From Lineus longissimus (taxonomy: Eukaryota > Nemertea > Pilidiophora > Heteronemertea > Lineidae): a stretch of 64,000 nucleotides of DNA. Below the pieces are notes generated by a model, which saw only the letters and a list, made by a program, of their open reading frames with translations, was not told where the DNA came from and made no database searches. This document shows, in pieces, positions 22,261 through 32,452 of the stretch. Where the stretch lies: the NCBI RefSeq assembly GCF_910592395.1, contig NC_088321.1, positions 13,950,001 through 14,014,000 on the forward strand. The letters are read 5' to 3'. A program made the position numbers and the translations under genes. Within the stretch, counting starts at the first letter, position 1. Each line of letters starts with the position of its first letter.

Positions 22261-25200
22261 TTATTTTATGCGATCAGAAAAGCATTTCTGTAAAAATGAT
22301 GATAGCTTCTGACAAATTCCAGGGTCCTCATTTGAAAGAAGCCAGATAAACTTATTTCCTGGTGAGAGACCTGAAAAGTTGATGTTGTTCTCATTGATAA
22401 CTGAGAAAAAATCGTTCCTTGAAGCATCATATTTTGGGCAGGCAGTTAGAAAGTGAACCTCGTCTTCTATTGAAGTCCCATCACAAGAACACACCCTCTC
22501 TTCAACTTTAAGTTTTTTGTATCTACCTCTTTCAATGGCTAGATCGTGACAGCTAATGCGGAAACAACAAAGGGATCTTCTTAAAGAAAAACTTGAAATT
22601 GAAGTCAGATATTTCTCACAGCAGAGTTGCGTTTTGAAGGACCTATAAGTGCGTAATTTGTTTTTAGCATTTGGATTCCGAGAATCATCCCAAATTTCTA
22701 GCTTCCACTTTCTGTAAAATTCTTCACCTAATTTATGAACAAGACTGGAGGTTGAAACACTTTCAGCATTGTTTGCATCCAGATTCAGACAACCACAAAT
22801 AAATTTTATACAAGAAAACCAAGACTGTTTTCCTTTGTTGTCTAGATCCTTACTAACTTGTAAGGCACTGGTTAAAATAGACTTCGAACTAATTTCCCCA
22901 TCCACTGTGTTGAGAGACAAGGATTCAAGCCTTAGCCAGAAAGAGAACATAGATTTGGCTATCATTAAATACAGTGGATGTCTGCCCAACTCGCCATACA
23001 CGGCCAGATTTGTGGCATTTGTGTTAACACCCAGTACATATTTACAGAACTTCATGTGAAGGTTCTCACAGGGGAGATTTTCGAATCCCTTATCAATCTT
23101 AAATTCTCTCTCTCTTTTAACTTTTGAGGACATAGGGTTAAAACATCCCCAAATATCACTGCCATATAAAAGTATTGGCTGTATAGTGTGGTCAAATATA
23201 TGGAGTAAGGTTGAGACATTTGGAAGCTGAGAGCTAAAGATACGCCTTAATTTAAAAAAAGCTTTAAGGGCTTTGTTATGAAGATCACGCTTTGCCTCAG
23301 CAAAAACGCCGGAGGCTTGAAAAGTAATACCAAGATATTTGTATTTACCAACATTTTCCAGCTGGTGTTGACCAATCATGAAGACAGATTTATCAATTCT
23401 TCCTGCCTTATTAAATATGAGAACTTTTGTCTTCTTAACATTTATAGTCATACCCCAAGAGGAGCAGAAATTATTCAAGCCATTCAAAGCTTTTTGGAGA
23501 CCGCTGGCAGTTTCTGAGAGTATAACAATATCGTCAGCATACATAAGGCAGTGCAGCTTGAGATCTTTTAAGGAGACAGGATCACTAGAGTCATCAAGTA
23601 GACTTTCTAGGTCATTTATGAAAATCTTAAAAAGATTTGGACTAAGGACATCTCCTTGGTGTACCCCTATAGCAGAAGGGAAAGAGTTAGATAACTTGTT
23701 TGAGGATTTGGCACACAGATTGACTTTTTTATACATTGATTTTATGCTATCATAAAATTTACCATTTACCCCACTTTACTTTAGTTTTAAGAAAAGTGCC
23801 GGATGGAGAACAGAGTCAAAAGCTTGTTTAAAATCGACGAAACAGGTGTATAGTTTACCCTTGTTAGAATTAGTATACTTCTCAATCAGGGTTTTTAACA
23901 CAAACATATGGTCAGAAGTACGCGACTTCTTGGAGAAGCCAATTTGAGCTGGGTTTATAATTCTATTTACAGACAAGAATTCTGTTAGCCTATTATTTAA
24001 TATGGTGTTATACATTTTTCCTAAGGTATTCATAACAGTAATCCCTCTAAAATTAGAGGGGTCTACTACACTTCCACTCTTATGAATTGCAGTAATATAT
24101 CCTTCACCCCATTGTTTTGGGTAGTGAGAGCTAGAGAAAACTAAGTTAAAGATTTTCTGATAGCAAGGTAACATGTTTGTCGCGCTATGCTTTAGCATTT
24201 CGTTGGAGATACAGTCCAGACCGTGAGCTTTATTGTTTTTGAGAGACTTTAGGCAGGACAGAATTTCATCAGTGCCGATTTCCTTGTCCAGAATATCACT
24301 TCCAGTATCAGGATTCGACTTGAGAAGTGATAGTTTGTCAGCTAAGGACTTATTTAGATTAATAAGGTCAGCTGGTACTTCATTCAATTTACGGAGATAA
24401 TCTTCCCATTCATTTAGAGGAATTTTTGACATTTTATTTTTGCCTTCCCCGCCATTCTCACTTTCGCCCTTCAGTTTATTAAGAAGACCCCAATACTGAG
24501 AAGGGTTATTTTCAAATAGGTTATCAAGTTGCGACATAAGTTTATTGTAGTGAGACCGTTTTTGTTTTTTGATAGCTGTTTTGTAGTCTCTCATAGATTT
24601 AAACAATAAGCAGCGCAACCTATGGTTTTTTGGAGAGAGGGCAAACGCGGAGCTTAGCTCGTCAATACGTTCCCTCTGCACCATTAAAGAAGCATTGTAC
24701 CAAGATTTACCTTGCTTTTTACCAGATGAAGACCCTTTCCTTTTCAAACACAGGTCGGCTGTTTTTATCAAGATATCACTAGTTTGCGAAGCGAGGGACT
24801 CCACCTGGTCAGCAGAGCAATCAGAACTCTGATCAGAGCTCAAAAAGTTTTGAATTTTGTCTTTTATTAAGGGGTGATTGAAATGCGATGCGTAATTTGC
24901 AATACAAGCATTACTAAACTTGAACCCGGGTTTTGCAGATTTATAAGTTTTCACAGAGTCTACAGGGAGCTCCACTGACCAGTTAGCAACGATTCTTGAA
25001 ACAATCATACAATGATCAGAATTGACACTTGAAAAGTCCATTACTGAAAAATATAGAACAGACTGCAGCAACTCCTCAGAACAAATGGCATAATCAATAA
25101 CACTACTGCCCAAGGGGCCATGATAGGTGAATTTACCCTGATAGTCTCCAAGAGTTCGGCCATTAAGAATCCTAAGTTGCGAGGAAATACAGAAGTCCAA

Positions 25201-25866
25201 TAGAAGTTTACCCCTACTACAGGACTTGTGTAAGTCCTCTGACCACCGTTTTGGTAAATCAGCATTGTCAGCCACATAATTTAGATCATCAACTGGGACA
25301 TGAGCCAGATCATCATCCAATATAAAATCAAGTTCAATATTTGTTCGTGCATTGATATCACCTTTCAACAGAATGTGTCCTCTTTTGGAAAAACTACAGC
25401 AATCGTTTTGAATGAGCTGTAATATATCGTAATTTAACCCAAGTGAGTATGAAGTTGATGCAGGAGGGTTATGAATGAAGCAGACAAAAGTGTCCTCTCC
25501 CAAATTGAAAAACCTTTTGTCAAGGAGGACCCATTGAAAGTTTGGATTCGTGTTTTTCAAAAAGGTGACACCGTTTTGACATCCATTCCTAACATAAACA
25601 ATTATTCCACCATGATCTCTGGTGGCTTTTGCAGCCCTTTTCCTAAAGACATGCTGGTGAATATAGCCAGGCAAGTCAACAGCTGATTCAGAGTTTGTGT
25701 GAGTCTCGAGAAGACCACAGATGTCAACGCTAGTAAAGGTTTTTAAGAATGAGGGGTCCTTCAATTTATCATAATTCTTAGATTGTAGGCCATTGACATT
25801 CCAGCATCCAATGGAAAGACCCCGTTTAGTAGAGACTTTAGAGATCGATTTCTGGTTTAAAACCAT
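22261..25866 (-). pseudogene. LINE ORF2: AP-type endonuclease and reverse transcriptase, one nonsense codon
   Basis: The frame runs from ATG 25864-25866 to the stop at 22261-22263, about 1,200 codons, broken only by TAA at 23776-23778 (a Glu codon would fit the context). Residues ~17-280 form an exonuclease/endonuclease/phosphatase fold: CWNVNG, Glu54 in LLETH, GDINAR and SDHCM. The reverse transcriptase follows: FRGITVMNTLGKMY, FVDFKQAFDSV (motif A), GVHQGDVLSPNLF (motif B), YADDIVIL (motif C, near 23530-23541), then YKYLGITF. The break falls between motifs A and B. A C-terminal CxC..H..C segment (CSCDGTSIEDEVHFLTACPK) is a zinc-knuckle-like tail common in CR1/L2/Jockey-group elements. Together these make a target-nicking and cDNA-synthesis enzyme; this copy cannot make it intact. 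Confidence 0.92.
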
Positions 25867-26438
25867 AAGTTACATGTATTTCAAAGTATCCGAATATAAA
25901 CACAAGAAGCACTACTTAAAATACCAATTAAAATTTTTTAAAAGAAAACCACACCGCCTGAGGGCTTGAGCACCAATTTTGTGCTGTTGTTTTTCTAAAC
26001 ACACCGCCCGAGGGCTTGAATAAAAACACTCACATATATAATATGATACCCGAGTTATGAAATACAAATAAACACATGCCTAAAAATATTTTAAGTACAT
26101 GAACATGGTAGTATACAGGGCACCAAGGTGACATCAACAGTAAGGCCTTGATAGTTGAACTGCTACATACATGTAGTTTATGAACTCTGTGGGGTTGATT
26201 GATGTATAGTTCTACAACTATGCTATCAGCTAAGTCAGGAGAGGAGGCCTGTATACTACAAATTGACAGGGTAAAAATTTGATAAAACTACTAATAAATG
26301 TGTACATAAAAGTAATACCAAGTATTAATAAAATGCATCAATCGAGTAGCTTGCATACAAAACCCACTACTTGGTTTAGATATACTGAAGTCTACCACCA
26401 AATACATGTAGTATCAGGTAAAAGCGAGTCATACTGCA
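25867..26438 (-). other. LINE inter-ORF spacer
   Basis: 572 bp separate the ORF1 stop from the ORF2 ATG, unusually long for a LINE, where the frames often overlap or nearly touch. It has no frame of its own. It contains two copies of ACACCGCC(T/C)GAGGGCTTGA at 25950 and 26001, and a short inverted pair around TAGTATACAGG (26109 and 26248). It could hold an internal promoter or translation-initiation structure; that is inference. Confidence 0.55.
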
Positions 26439-29332
26439 CTACCAGTTACCATTGCAACCGTAGTTGTACATGTGATCACGGTTCCTGTTTTGCTTGAAAC
26501 TGACAGATTGATTGGCATACTGGCTATACTGCGATTGGGAACGATTGTTATTGTCACTGTCACTATTATAGCGGTAATGATTGGCACTTGTGGTGGGATA
26601 GTATGGATTGTCATAAGCATAGTTCTTACCACTAGAATTGTTCGCATTTTCATTGGGATAGTTCCTGCTATTTGAACCATTCGTGTTCTTGTTTTGGTCA
26701 AGCTTGACCATTGCCACCACAGATTTCCTACGCTTTTCCCGTTTCTCCTGCCGTTTTGGAGAGCCTAGAAATTTTTCGGCTGACTTGCTCTTGCCCTTCG
26801 ATTGCTCAGTTTGCTTGGGGGAGGACGGAGGTGCAGACCGAATATTGAGTGCTTTCATGATCGATTTTTTCATGTTGGACACCAACACTTTGGTGCCCTC
26901 CTCAGAGAGGTGAAGATGATCACTGGCGTAGAAATGCTCAATTGGGCCTTCTGAATCACCCAGGTTCTTATTGCAACTCGTGATGACATTTGTATCCGTT
27001 TCGTAATGTTCAGCTAGAATTGCATTTGTCACCTGTCCTCGTAACTCATGGGTTGAGTTGTCTGAACGAGGGGGAGCCAGTGAAATGATGACTTTGGCGG
27101 GGGGAAATTTTGTGCGGACTGCGTTAACAAAAGTTTTCACATCATTTGCCACATCGCTACCGGATTTCTTTTTCACATCATTTGTGATTACGTGTAATAA
27201 CAGAGCGTCTGGTGCAGATTCGGTTTCATTTAGGATACGAGTGGCATCCTCAATGGTGTAAGCGGGTTCGGGCTTTTTTGTTAGAAAGTCCTTCGATATC
27301 CAATCCGGGTTGATACTCTTCGTTTGAGAAGAGCCAAGTAACAGGACAGTTTTTTTCTTTGCAGGGGTTGGAGGGTGAGAAACTGCGCTTGATTTTATCT
27401 CGTTTATTGACACACTTAGAGATTCAATCAGTTTGTCCTTCTCCCTCAGGCTGGTCAGTAGCTGCGAATTAGCGTCTTGAGAACTTTTCAACTGGTCTTG
27501 AAGGGTTTCGATCACCCTGGGGCTACCATAATCGCCCCAGCAGGCAAGCAGTTCAGAAGTGTCATCTTGGACAGTTTTCAACTGGGTCTGCAACATATCC
27601 AACTGCTGTAAGGATTCGTCAGCTCTCTGGTTGTGTTGTTTGAATGAGAAGATCTCGGCTTTGGCGACGGCAAGCTCAGCGGAACTTTGCGCAATGTTCT
27701 GATTTTGAGCATCAATCAGCTTGTCTTTTTCTGCGACTCGTTCGCCTAAGGTGGTCACCTCCATCTGCAGATGTCTATGCGTATCCATAAGATTAGCATT
27801 GGTATTTTGCACAGCTTTGAGTTTGACGGAGATCGATTCCTTTGCTTTTGCTAATTCCATTTCAGAATGGAAATTGGATTCTGCCAGCTTTTTCTTAGCA
27901 TTTGAAACTTCTGCTTTGCATTTTTCTAGTTCACATTGTAACTGGTCGCATTTTTTCGAAACAATGGGGCAATTTGAGCAGGCTGTCTCCAAAGTTTTGA
28001 CATGGACGCTAGTACATGTATTGTCAACATTACCACCTGAAGCAGAGGTACAGAGTTTGTCTAGCGAGGCCACAATGGCAGATTCTAGTTTGTGTAGCTC
28101 GTCTTTAAATATGTCGCGGATCCCCGAAAGGTTCGGGTTGAGTGAATTGGTGATGGTGTCTGTCTGACATTCAGCAGTTTGGACTGATGAAATATGCTTG
28201 GTGATAAACTCAACACCAAATTCAGGCGGCATTTTTGAACAGGACAAGCATATGAATTGTCGGCGCGATGACTGCAGAGAGAAGAGCATATATCGAGGTA
28301 GTTCAGAGCACGAGTAATGGGTCCACTGTTTACATTCAGCGCAGCGAATCATCGGATTGGAAATATCGTTACGACCACACGATCTACATGAATCTGTGCT
28401 AACACTAGTAGTAGTAAGGGTACAGGAAGTGACGTGAGCACCAAGATTACCAAGAGAGGAACTACTGGTAACAGAATCAACGTTCGACTGAGCATCATTG
28501 TCCTTATTGAAGTTGACTGCAGTTGCACAGCGAGCAAGACGATCAGCTCCCTCGTTTCCAGAATCTCCTGCGTGACCTTTTTTCCATGCCCAGAGAACCT
28601 TGATATCTTTAGACACCAGTGAATCAAGTGACATCCAGAGGTCTGGGTTCGCGATTGGAGTTTTCCGGCTCCCTTTCCAACCCTTCGCTTTCCAGTTCGA
28701 CATGAGCTTCGTCATACCATTCTTGAGATACTCAGAATCGGAATGTATCTTTAATTGTCTAATGATAGGGAATGTAAGAGCGTGTTTAAGGGCAACAATA
28801 GCAGCAAACAGTTCAGCACGCTGGTTTGTCGCTTTCTGCAAATCGGTAGTTGGGAGAACGGTGGCAGCATTCCAAGGGTGAGCAGGGCCCCAGAACATAC
28901 CGCAGCCTCCTCTTGCATCGTCGTCACCATTCTTTGCACAAGCACCATCAACATCAACCTCCATGTACGACCTGGCTATACCGGGTTCATCAGCAATCAT
29001 CTCCGCCTTTTTCACACTCTCGATTTGGTCGATAGTGTCCTTGACATCATCATCAAGGCCGTTGGGCTTTTCCTCAGCTGGACCTGGACCTGGTGCGGAG
29101 GCCTAGCCCTAGACAGATCCGCCTCCTCATCAACAGCATGCGACGGCCGGGCGTCTGCCCTTGAGACTGAGTGGGCATTATCAACGTATGTATGAGCGGA
29201 GACATTTAAGTCCATATCAATGTTCATACTAACAACTTCAGAGGGTGAATTGTCATTTGTACAGTCAACACTGGGCGATTTACCACGAGCAGCAGGGCTG
29301 CTTCCCAAAAACGTGTTCCACAGTGACGCCAT
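26439..29332 (-). pseudogene. LINE ORF1: RNase H1 - PHD finger - coiled coil - SGNH esterase, one frameshift
   Basis: The frame opens at ATG 29330-29332, then shifts near 29085-29105 into the main 858-residue frame (numbered from 29015). RNase H1 spans ~15-165, with Asp23, Glu68, Asp93, His148 (KKGHAGDSGNEGADRLA) and Asp158 all present. A PHD finger spans 210-259 with full C4HC3 ligands (C210, C213, C225, C228, H233, C236, C256, C259). Residues ~330-545 are heptad-rich coiled coil. Residues ~555-725 are an SGNH/GDSL-type esterase: LLLGSS (Ser563), ITND (Asn612-Asp613), and Asp699/His702 in SDHLHLS. A Lys/Arg cluster near 755-765 precedes an Asn/Ser/Tyr/Gln-rich disordered tail (~775-858). In LINEs, ORF1 proteins bind the element RNA. 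PHD and esterase are known in CR1-like ORF1; the leading RNase H is the odd part. All three domains keep their key residues, arguing for selection before this copy broke. Confidence 0.9.
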
Positions 29333-29340
29333 CTTTGTTT

Positions 29341-29803
29341 ACGTTTCGCTCGTTTGAGTTGCGGCTCTTCAACGACTCCAATTCATCCCAGAAAAAACAC
29401 ACAATACGTACAATTAACGGGAAGAATGGTGGATTTCATAGATCTTGGGTTACTTATTCATCACTTCGACATTGGTTTGCCGAGGAAATCAAGCCCTCAG
29501 GTGTGGTTTTGTGGATTTAAACGTGCGAAATTTTTCGAGCCAACATTTTGAAGCAGCCTCGTTTTCGGTACCCTACCGACAGCCTACCGTTGACCAGACA
29601 GCCATTACATGTACCATACTAAACTTGTTGGAAATTGTAATTAAATAGCCTTATTAACGACAAAAACCATCGCGTTATGAGCTGAAGGATAGTAAATTGT
29701 ATCTGGCACGAGCCCAGGCCGCTACATCGCAAAAAATTATTCATATCTTACATATTTTATTTCATATACTGACGTAATCTGCTAGAGTGCACAAGCGGTA
29801 GTT
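29341..29803. other. LINE 5' region or flank
   Basis: Between the ORF1 start and the right arm of the inverted duplication. Part is probably the LINE 5' UTR, which usually carries the internal promoter, but no boundary could be fixed. No cellular gene was recognised. Confidence 0.35.
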
Positions 29804-30152
29804 CGTTGAACCGTACATTTAGTCGCTAAACCGCTACCGTTATCCACCGTGAGGACGGGCAGTTTTGTCATGGAAGAAATTGAAAAAAACTGTAAATAAA
29901 ATCACCATTTACTCATAAACTATAGGTGGTTTGTTCTTCAAAATGCTTGCTTGCCCTAGCAGTGACCCTTATTCACGCTTTGACAAGGTTTTTGGCAGAG
30001 GAAAAACAACAGGTTAGCTTATTCCTTGCACCAAACAAAATCCTTTGTTTCTCATAGTTAGGAAGATTTGTGAACCAGAAAGACTGTCTCATACCTTCAA
30101 CATTGTTTACTGACCCCAAATTGATACTTGATATAAGTTAGCAAACAGCAGT
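29804..30152. repeat. Right arms of the inverted duplication (partners 21920-21964 and 20589-20857)
   Basis: 29804-29850 and 29888-30152 are reverse complements of the two left blocks, in mirrored order and with almost no gap between them. This side therefore resembles the uninterrupted form. The right edge lies about 540 bp before the sulfatase start codon. Confidence 0.85.
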
Positions 30153-30611
30153 TTTCATTTTACTTCATGAATTGGGTTTCAGACTTGTAAAAATTCGCCC
30201 AGTATCTCTTCCCTTCAATAGACGGTTTTATGAAAATAAATTTCGGCCATTTTGAAAACGTAGTTCATAGGCAGCGTAAGTTTACCACGACATAAAAGTC
30301 ATGTTTTGAACCAAATCATCACCAAAAGCATTCAAAATATAATAACATTGGAAGACGTGGACAAATTCAAATATATATTGCTTGAATAAGCTTATTGTCT
30401 AGTGTTACTTGTATGCCATGGTAAAGAAACGTTGCATGTGAAAAGGCCTTTTCAAAATGGCCGACATTTATTTTTGCAGGTTGTCTATAGACAACTTGAA
30501 TGGGAATGCTTGTTTAGTAGTATCTTGTCATAGCGCCTGATCTATCGAAAAAGGCAATCGCTAATTTATTATGTGCAGGAATTTAGGAAATATTTCTCTG
30601 TTTTCTTTCAG

Positions 30612-30688
30612 GCTGCGTGTAAGTAAACAAAAGAACGATAGAAAGAAGGACAAAGAAGACGAATAAAAAGCACGAAGTGGTTAACCCA
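30612..30688 (+). other. Probable 5' UTR exon segment of the arylsulfatase
   Basis: TCTGTTTTCTTTCAG at 30597-30611 is a strong 3' splice site. The 77 bases after it lead to the ATG at 30689 with no upstream ATG in frame. The coding part is one exon, so the only intron I infer lies in the 5' UTR. Confidence 0.45.
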
Positions 30689-32452
30689 ATGGCTAATTTT
30701 GAACCGATGAGCGACAACGCCTTCCTGGCACTACCTCGAAATGATTCTAGGGCCTGTCCCGAGGAAGAAGGGTGGCAGGCGTGGAGTCGATTAGCGCTGG
30801 CGGAGATTTACGGGAGAGTGCGGCAGAAAATGAGGAGCATATGTCACCGCAGACGATGGGTCAACATCATTGTGTCTATTTCCATAGTCGTTTTTTTCTT
30901 CACGGTTGGAGGAGCGATCAGGCATGGCGGACGTACTGTTTACAGTATGCAAACAAAGCGGGCGGTCTCAAGCACCTTGTTTGCGCACGCGCGGAGATTT
31001 CTTCTTGGCAATGACCCACCAGGCCCAATGAATGTGATTTTCATTGTTGCTGATGATTTAGGTTGGAGTGATGTCGGTTTTCGAAATAAATATTTACTCA
31101 CGCCGAATTTGGACAGACTTGCAAGAGAAGGCGTTATTTTGAACCAATCATATGTTGCGTCTACGTGTTCTCCGTCGCGTGCGGCCTTTCTGACGGGATA
31201 TTACCCACACAAGATGGGTCTGCAGCACCGGACAATCGGCATGAAGCAGGCAAAGTTCATCCCTCTCAGCATCCCAACATTGGCTGAAGAGCTGAAATCG
31301 CGAGGATACGTCACTCGCGCTGTAGGCAAATGGCACCTTGGGAATTGTAACTGGAAATACACTCCGACGAAACGTGGTTTCGATTCCCATTTCGGTTACT
31401 TACTGTCTTCGGGGAATTACTACACACATCTGTGTAGTGGTGTGCACGATTATTGGAATGATACTACACCGGACTATAACCATGAAAACGTGTATTCAAC
31501 CGATACATTCGCTGATATTGCAGTTGACTTGATTCGGGGTCATTCTGCAACACGGGCTGATCCTCTTTTTATCTACCTGGCATTTACATCCATTCACGGT
31601 CCACTTAACCCACCCCCGACACGGTACATGTCAACGCTTATTAAGGACCAGCCGGGCTTCGACAGGAGAGCGACAGTCAGCCGAATGCTTCTGGCATTAG
31701 ATATGGCTGTCGGTAGGGTAGTAAATGCTCTGGAAACGTCTGGTATGATGAAAAATACTCTGTTAGTTTTTACGAGTGACAATGGTGGTGCTGTACAAAC
31801 ATGGGGAAACAATGCCCCGCTGCGTGGCGGAAAATTCACCCAGTGGGAGGGCGGCACAAGAGCGGTGACGTTCATAAACAGCCCAATGGTGAAATATCCT
31901 GGACGGGAATTTAACGGGCTTTTTCACGCAGTTGATTGGGTGCCCACAATTCTTGGGGCGGTGGACTCTCAGATGAATTCACAACCGACAGCGCGATTTA
32001 CAATGGACGGACTGAATCAATGGGATGGCCTCGTGGAGAACAGAAATGGAACAACACGAAAAGACATCGTTTATGTTTTCGATGAGATAGACGGGACATA
32101 CGTGTACCGCTACGGGCGGTTCAAACTGATGGTTGGGCCGCCAGTTTGCGGAATATACCAGGAGCAATGGACCAGAGATCATTCTTCTGATCCTAACTGC
32201 TGGTTCGGAAATTCATATCCTCATAGAAGAAATCACAGATGTGACTATCAACTTGCTGACACAATGTTGTTCGATGTCGTTAAAGATCCCGAGGAGCGGT
32301 ATGATCTGGCCACTCTAAAACCGGATATAGTAGACGACCTCAAGCGGCGAATGCAAGACCTAAGAAAGGATGCTGTCCCTCACCAATCAGAGCTGTCAAA
32401 CGATATCACAGGCCATATAATTGATGGTGTGCTCTATCCAGGATGGTGCTGA
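30689..32452 (+). CDS. Arylsulfatase B/I/J-like sulfatase, type II membrane-anchored, single exon
   Basis: 587 residues from ATG 30689 (chosen over an in-frame GTG at 30677) to TGA 32450-32452. The enzyme hydrolyses sulfate esters, probably on glycans. Residues 1-56 are a cytosolic-type segment ending HRRR; 57-77 are hydrophobic, giving a signal anchor with the catalytic part lumenal or outside the cell. ADDLGW (121-126) supplies metal-binding aspartates. CSPSR (160-164) is the formylglycine signature with Cys160 as the modified residue. GKWHLG (213-218), YLAFTSIHGP (296-305) and TSDNGG (362-367) complete the active site. PTKRGFDSHFGYL matches the ARSB/ARSI/ARSJ subgroup. All key residues are present, so activity is expected. 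Vertebrate ARSB is a soluble lysosomal enzyme from a multi-exon gene, so the membrane anchor and the absence of coding introns are notable and could reflect retroposition. Substrate is not predictable here. Confidence 0.93.
   Translation: MANFEPMSDNAFLALPRNDSRACPEEEGWQAWSRLALAEIYGRVRQKMRSICHRRRWVNIIVSISIVVFFFTVGGAIRHGGRTVYSMQTKRAVSSTLFAHARRFLLGNDPPGPMNVIFIVADDLGWSDVGFRNKYLLTPNLDRLAREGVILNQSYVASTCSPSRAAFLTGYYPHKMGLQHRTIGMKQAKFIPLSIPTLAEELKSRGYVTRAVGKWHLGNCNWKYTPTKRGFDSHFGYLLSSGNYYTHLCSGVHDYWNDTTPDYNHENVYSTDTFADIAVDLIRGHSATRADPLFIYLAFTSIHGPLNPPPTRYMSTLIKDQPGFDRRATVSRMLLALDMAVGRVVNALETSGMMKNTLLVFTSDNGGAVQTWGNNAPLRGGKFTQWEGGTRAVTFINSPMVKYPGREFNGLFHAVDWVPTILGAVDSQMNSQPTARFTMDGLNQWDGLVENRNGTTRKDIVYVFDEIDGTYVYRYGRFKLMVGPPVCGIYQEQWTRDHSSDPNCWFGNSYPHRRNHRCDYQLADTMLFDVVKDPEERYDLATLKPDIVDDLKRRMQDLRKDAVPHQSELSNDITGHIIDGVLYPGWC

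Larger units (their letters stand above)
22065..29340 (-). mobile_element. Near full-length LINE (CR1/L2-like non-LTR retrotransposon) with RNase H in ORF1
   Basis: A minus-strand element of at least 7.3 kb: ORF1 about 29332-26439, a 572-bp spacer, ORF2 25866-22261, a ~195-bp 3' UTR, and a tail of AATTC/AAATT repeats at 22067-22087. ORF1 has one frameshift near 29085-29105 and ORF2 one nonsense codon at 23776-23778; otherwise both are open, so insertion was recent on an evolutionary scale. LINEs copy their RNA into nicked target DNA using the ORF2 endonuclease and reverse transcriptase. PHD plus esterase ORF1 proteins are described for CR1-like elements, but an N-terminal RNase H there is not the usual arrangement. 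The 5' end and target-site duplication were not resolved. Confidence 0.9.

Noticed and set aside
26429-26701. Thr/Ile-rich frame antiparallel in register with the LINE ORF1 tail
   Set aside because: It is a shadow of the Asn/Tyr-rich tail of ORF1 in another frame.
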